DNA of 64,000 nucleotides from Streptomyces sp. DH37 (GTDB lineage Bacteria > Actinomycetota > Actinomycetes > Streptomycetales > Streptomycetaceae), in NCBI RefSeq assembly GCF_029813835.1, contig NZ_JARVKV010000001.1, positions 124,001 to 188,000 of the forward strand, given 5' to 3'. Positions 63,556 through 64,000 of this stretch are shown here, piece after piece; position 1 is the first letter of the stretch, and the number at the start of each line of letters is the position of its first letter. The notes under the pieces were generated by a model. It saw only the letters and a list, made by a program, of their open reading frames with translations, did no database searches and was not told where the DNA came from. The position numbers and the translations under genes are program-made.

Positions 63556-64000
63556 GTGCACGCGCCTGCCACCGCCGAACTGCCCGTCGCCGTGATCGGA
63601 GCCGGCCCCGTCGGCCTGGCCGCCGCCGCCCACCTGATCGGACGCGGCCTCGAACCGCTGGTCCTGGAGGCCGGGCCCTCGGCCGCCACCGCGGTGCGGC
63701 AGTGGTCGCACGTGCGGCTGTTCTCCACCTGGGGCGAGGTCGTCGACCCGGTCGCCGAGAAGCTGCTCGCCCCCACCGGCTGGAGCAGGCCCGACCCGGC
63801 CGCCTACCCCTCCGGAGGCGACTGGGCCGCCTCCTACCTCCAGCCGCTGGCCGACGTCCTGGGGGAGCGGGTGCGCTACGGCGCCACCGTCACCGGCGTC
63901 TCCCGGACGGGGCGCGACCGCGTGGTCGACGCCGACCGCGCCGCCCAGCCCTTCACCGTCCACCTCACCACCGCCGACGGCCGCGAGGAGCGCGTCCTGG
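63556..64000 (+). CDS. arsO: ArsO-type flavin monooxygenase, 3'-truncated by window edge
   Basis: The first 148 codons of a flavoprotein: FAD-binding VAVIGAGPVGLAAAAHLIGR, VLEAGPSAATAVRQWSHVRL, FSTWGEVVDPVAEKLLAPTG and WAASYLQPLADVLGERVRYG. These are strongly reminiscent of the putative flavin-dependent monooxygenase ArsO found in Streptomyces arsenic-resistance clusters. GTG at 63556 with AAGGAG six bases upstream. The ArsR-like repeats before it support an arsenic operon continuing beyond the window. Whether it oxidises arsenite or an organoarsenical is not known from this sequence. Confidence 0.82.
   Translation, partial: MHAPATAELPVAVIGAGPVGLAAAAHLIGRGLEPLVLEAGPSAATAVRQWSHVRLFSTWGEVVDPVAEKLLAPTGWSRPDPAAYPSGGDWAASYLQPLADVLGERVRYGATVTGVSRTGRDRVVDADRAAQPFTVHLTTADGREERVL

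Overview
The window is a high-GC actinobacterial chromosome segment, almost certainly Streptomyces. Supporting evidence: very GC-rich third codon positions, many GTG and some TTG starts, chains of ATGA/GTGA gene overlaps, a complete desferrioxamine locus under DtxR/DmdR-type iron boxes, a snapalysin-type protease, a siderophore-binding lipoprotein with a Tat signal, and many small one-component regulators. I saw no rRNA, tRNA, insertion sequence, CRISPR array or phage module.

Layout. 0-4.3 kb: an acyl-CoA catabolic operon (biotinylated acyl-CoA carboxylase alpha subunit, acyl-CoA dehydrogenase, enoyl-CoA hydratase, TetR regulator); between dehydrogenase and hydratase lies a 45-codon remnant of a 4-coumarate-CoA-ligase-like gene that kept only its two ends. 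4.3-8 kb: an SnoaL-like protein plus dienoyl-CoA-reductase-type enzyme, divergent from a PadR regulator with matching operator dyads. 8-23 kb: an extended desferrioxamine locus: desA-B-C-D, continued without gaps by an MFS transporter, a penicillin-acylase-family hydrolase and a second acyltransferase; then desF, desE and a divergent FecCD permease/ATPase operon, all around two iron boxes. 23-31.5 kb: mixed enzymes and secreted proteins (BKACE-type enzyme, RNase HI, lamin-tail protein, CAP protein with a structured leader), then a sulfur-flavoured set (cysteine-free Rrf2 regulator, receiver-less winged-helix regulator with an RRHVDF-type leader peptide, TauE/SafE permease, SfnB/DszC-like flavin enzyme).

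32-41.5 kb: an AurF-like diiron enzyme with a fused ferredoxin-ferredoxin reductase; a hydroxyisobutyrate-dehydrogenase-like enzyme divergent from a TetR gene across two palindromes; a beta-helix protein; a CoA-disulfide-reductase-like flavoprotein; and a DrrAB-type ABC exporter preceded by a third copy of the same palindrome. 41.6-48 kb: alpha/beta hydrolase, XRE-cupin regulator with a tiny membrane protein, GntR-ACC deaminase pair, YciO/Sua5-like protein and snapalysin. 48-49.8 kb is decayed sequence including a hydroxyacid dehydrogenase pseudogene.

49.8-57.1 kb carries the most interesting unit: five tightly coupled genes (SWIM-like zinc-binding protein, unrecognised 462-aa protein, VWA protein, MoxR-type AAA+ ATPase, 942-aa DUF5682/TraB-TIKI-like protein). 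It looks like a chelatase-type ATPase/VWA machine serving a putative metal-dependent effector, and its function is unknown. 57.3-64 kb: spermidine-synthase-like protein, an RNase J, a MerR regulator divergent from a SulP transporter, a CBS-domain protein, and the start of an ArsO-type flavoprotein behind ArsR-like repeats. Many convergent gene pairs are separated by perfect GC-rich hairpins of 11-19 bp.
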